DNA of 64,000 nt from Tolypothrix sp. FACHB-123 (GTDB taxonomy: Bacteria; Cyanobacteriota; Cyanobacteriia; Cyanobacteriales; Nostocaceae), in the NCBI RefSeq assembly GCF_014697075.1, contig NZ_JACJRE010000017.1, positions 62,001 through 126,000 of the forward strand. The letters are read 5' to 3'. Of this stretch, positions 61,690-64,000 are shown piece after piece; position 1 is the stretch's first letter, and each line of letters begins with the position of its first letter. The notes beneath the pieces were generated by a model, which saw nothing but the letters and a program-made list of their open reading frames with translations, had not been told where the DNA came from and searched no databases. The translations under genes were made by a program, and so were the position numbers.

Positions 61690-63063
61690 ATGAAAATTCT
61701 TTTTCTTTCAGATTCGTATATGCAAGATGGATCGTTTGATCCTTTTAGAAAAGAAGTATTAGAAACTTTGTCTTTATATGCTAGTCAAGTTAAGGCAATT
61801 ATTACAAATCACTTTTTACATAATAATAGTGCTGAAATTAAATTTTTCCAGAATTTTCGGAAGGTAATAGATGAGGTTCAAGAATTTAATCCTGATGTTG
61901 TATTTTCCCTGAATCGGGCAGGATTAGTCAAATCTTTGATAGATGTGATTTCTCCTGAGGCTATCTACATTACTTGGTTTATAGATTCTTACGAGAGAGT
62001 ACCAGACAAACTCCTGCAATTTACTAATAAAGATATTGTTTGGTTGACTGGCTTAGAAGAATATGCTGAAAACTTTTGTAATCGCTACAAAGTTGATAAA
62101 AGTCAAATAGTATTTTCACCTTTTGCTACTAACACTAATGTTTTTAAACCCGACAATCAGGAAAGAACAATTGATGGTTGTCTGGTAGGGACAGCATTTT
62201 CTAATGAATCTTTTGTAGAGACATTGAATGAGATTGCTAATGATGTAGAAGCTAGGGAAGCTTTTCTTCAGGTATTTGAGTCTCATAAACAGAATTATAT
62301 TTTTGATATTAAGCAAGCTTTAAAAGATAAAGGCTATCAAAGATATGCGGAAAAATCCAAAGAAATTTGGCAGATGATATTTGACGATCAACTTTCAATC
62401 GAAAAAAGAATTAGATTTATGAGTGCTTTAAATAGGTTTAATATTAAAATCTATGGAGAGCCTAATTATTTATGGATTAAATATTTAAGTATTTGTCAAA
62501 GTAGTCTTCTGAATAAGTATCAATACAGTCCCATAAAAACTGCACAAGATTTAGCAGCGCTATATAATATCTCGAAAATAGGCATAAACATTCTGCATCA
62601 TCAAGCATCAAATCACTCTTTACCAATTCGTGTATTTGATTTAATGGCTTGTAAAACATTACTTATCACAGAGAAAACATCTAAGAATGCTCTAGAAAGA
62701 ATAGGATTTAAAGAAGATATTGATTTTGTTTGTTTTGAAAATGAAAAAGATTTAATAGATAAGTTTGACTTTTACTTAAATAATGATGTAGCTAGAGAGA
62801 CAGTTACTGCATCTGCTCATTTAAAGGTGGAAAAATATCACAGTTTAAAAACTAGAATAGAAGAAGGAATTTCAAAGTCCTTAGGACAAGATTGTGTGTT
62901 GTCAGAATCTAAAAAAGGTGCAATAGAAATAATTTCTTCTCCTTTGTTTCAGCCAATGTCTCTCTCAGAAAGAAAGCACTACTTACGTGCAATCAAGAAG
63001 AAGTTTCCCAAAACTTGGGAATTTGTCAGGCTGAACGCACTAAGGTTAAAAATATTACGTTAG
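61690..63063 (+). CDS. glycosyltransferase-like protein (CgeB/GT4-like)
   Basis: From ATG 61690 (MKILFLSDSYMQDGS) it has 457 residues with the double-Rossmann look of GT-B enzymes of the CgeB/DUF3880 type: the N-terminal VFSLNRAG and ITWFIDSYERVPD region near residue 85, then LYNISKIGINILHHQASNHSLPIRVFDLMACKTLLIT (about 295-331), the usual sugar-nucleotide site, and a C-terminal glycosyltransferase part. A TTG at 61681 would add three residues. It follows a 180-base gap but the same strand, so it is probably part of the same transcript group. Sugar specificity unknown. Confidence 0.82.
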   Translation: MKILFLSDSYMQDGSFDPFRKEVLETLSLYASQVKAIITNHFLHNNSAEIKFFQNFRKVIDEVQEFNPDVVFSLNRAGLVKSLIDVISPEAIYITWFIDSYERVPDKLLQFTNKDIVWLTGLEEYAENFCNRYKVDKSQIVFSPFATNTNVFKPDNQERTIDGCLVGTAFSNESFVETLNEIANDVEAREAFLQVFESHKQNYIFDIKQALKDKGYQRYAEKSKEIWQMIFDDQLSIEKRIRFMSALNRFNIKIYGEPNYLWIKYLSICQSSLLNKYQYSPIKTAQDLAALYNISKIGINILHHQASNHSLPIRVFDLMACKTLLITEKTSKNALERIGFKEDIDFVCFENEKDLIDKFDFYLNNDVARETVTASAHLKVEKYHSLKTRIEEGISKSLGQDCVLSESKKGAIEIISSPLFQPMSLSERKHYLRAIKKKFPKTWEFVRLNALRLKILR

Positions 63064-63311
63064 TAGTATTTAATATATCAAGGCATGAGGGGTGATGCTT
63101 ATAGGCTTACCTCTCTTCTATGCTGTATTTGTTATGAAAGTAGGCTGATATAGCCAATGACGATATGGTAAATAGATATTACTCTGTTAATTTAGGCGAT
63201 CGCACTGGCTAATTAAATCAAACTCTCACTGTAAATCTTTGGGGTAAATTATTAGTATAAATTATTTTAAGGCTTGTGAGTAATAATTTAAAATTATTAT
63301 ATAAATGAAAA

Positions 63312-64000
63312 GTGATAGAAAAAGTTGGTATTATTTTAGCGACCTACAATCCGCCAATTGAATTTTTTCAAAAACAGATTGATTCTCTGCAAAATCAAAC
63401 TTGGCAAAACTGGATTTGTCATATTGTTGATGACTGCTCTGCGCCGGAATCTCAAGCAGCCATCAAAAAAATTATTGGAGATGATTCACGTTTTATTTGT
63501 CATTTCCACGATCGCAATCTCAAACACTACTATAATTTCGAGCGCGGTTTGCAATACTGCGCTCAAGATACCACAATTACAGCATTTAGCTTCTGCGATC
63601 AAGATGATATTTGGGAAGCAGATAAATTAGAAATTTCGCTAAAAAAACTACGTTCTGAACAAGCTATTCTAGTTCATTCAGATTTGCAACTCATCGACAG
63701 TCACGATCAAACTATACATCTTTCTACATGGGATTTTGAAGGACGTAAACCCGAAGCCGCTACGATAGAATTATTACTACTTCGTAATGTTGTCACTGGA
63801 TGCTCTTTATTATTTTGTAGTTCGCTTCTCCCTAAAATTTTACCTTTTCCCTATCAAGATGACGTTGGTTGGCATCATGATTGGTGGGTAGCAGTAGTGG
63901 CAATGCAAATGGGTAAAATAATTCATATTCGCCAACCTTTAATTCGCTATAGGTTACACAACTCAAATACAGTAGGAGCAATTCAAAATGCAGGTAAAAT
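63312..64000 (+). CDS. glycosyltransferase family 2, cut by window end
   Basis: An open frame from GTG 63312 runs to the end of the window (229 codons) and has no stop. It begins VIEKVGIILATYNPPIEFF and contains IVDDCSAPESQAAIKKI, FSFCDQDDIWEADKLE (acidic DxD-like site, about residue 98) and, later, DDVGWHHDWWVAVVA. These are GT-A family 2 features seen in rhamnosyltransferase-like enzymes. The 3' end is outside the window, so length and exact group are unknown. The start is GTG with a weak purine stretch upstream; translation may begin at a nearby codon. Confidence 0.82.
   Translation, partial: MIEKVGIILATYNPPIEFFQKQIDSLQNQTWQNWICHIVDDCSAPESQAAIKKIIGDDSRFICHFHDRNLKHYYNFERGLQYCAQDTTITAFSFCDQDDIWEADKLEISLKKLRSEQAILVHSDLQLIDSHDQTIHLSTWDFEGRKPEAATIELLLLRNVVTGCSLLFCSSLLPKILPFPYQDDVGWHHDWWVAVVAMQMGKIIHIRQPLIRYRLHNSNTVGAIQNAGK

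Noticed and set aside
63358-63630. 90-codon open frame on the plus strand
   Set aside because: It lies in another frame of the glycosyltransferase that runs from 63312 to the window end; that frame has family-2 motifs and this one has none.

Overview
The window is chromosomal DNA of a filamentous, probably heterocyst-forming cyanobacterium (Nostocales type). Evidence seen directly: genes for PsbU, PetP, NdhS, Thf1/Psb29, ChlG, a CpcT/CpeT-type bilin lyase and BtpA; many GCGATCGC (HIP1) octamers; and numerous short tandem 7-base repeats between genes. No rRNA, tRNA, CRISPR array, prophage or intact insertion sequence was found.

Region 1 (1-11 kb) is a sugar-use locus. It has an SLH/OprB outer-membrane porin, a CUT2-type sugar ABC transporter (permease, double ATPase and lipoprotein binding protein on the minus strand) and a divergent LacI-type regulator with a duplicated palindromic operator in the shared promoter region. 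A 1067-residue relative of phosphorylase kinase alpha/GH15 follows. The layout resembles the fructose-transport frtR/frtABC arrangement of Nostocales; the actual sugar is an inference. Region 2 (11-24.7 kb) is mostly housekeeping: a TolQ/TolR-like pair, Thf1, a bilin lyase, a STAS protein, HemF, an SRPBCC protein, an Mrp carrier, RodA, NdhS and a cation/proton antiporter with universal-stress domains. Region 3 (25-27.5 kb) makes UDP-xylose precursors: a UDP-glucuronate decarboxylase and UDP-glucose dehydrogenase, closed by a clear terminator.

Region 4 (27.5-32.5 kb) starts with a gap that hides a strongly folded, RNA-like element and a decayed 3' piece of rtcB. A minus-strand run follows: BrkB/YihY membrane protein, DUF4112 protein, alpha/beta hydrolase and methyltransferase. 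Region 5 (32.9-54.2 kb) mixes photosynthesis and general functions: PsbU, NadB, a CHASE2-PAS-GGDEF diguanylate cyclase, a VKOR-thioredoxin fusion, BtpA, RimO, a DEAD-box helicase, an aldo/keto reductase, a PucC-like carrier, an inositol-phosphatase family enzyme, a zinc dehydrogenase, ChlG, the Get3d ATPase with an alpha-crystallin tail, and PetP. ChlG, Get3d and PetP lie together on one strand.

Region 6 (54.5-64 kb) is a plus-strand surface-polysaccharide cluster: a Wzm/Wzt ABC exporter, a hexapeptide acyltransferase, a membrane O-acyltransferase, an FdtA/QdtA-like ketoisomerase, a DegT aminotransferase and three glycosyltransferases, the last cut by the window end. Together the ketoisomerase, aminotransferase and hexapeptide acyltransferase could make a dTDP-3-acetamido-3,6-dideoxyhexose for export. 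The most novel-looking items are the folded element beside the rtcB remnant, the duplicated operator, the phosphorylase-kinase-alpha relative, and a small inverted-repeat element with a decayed second copy.
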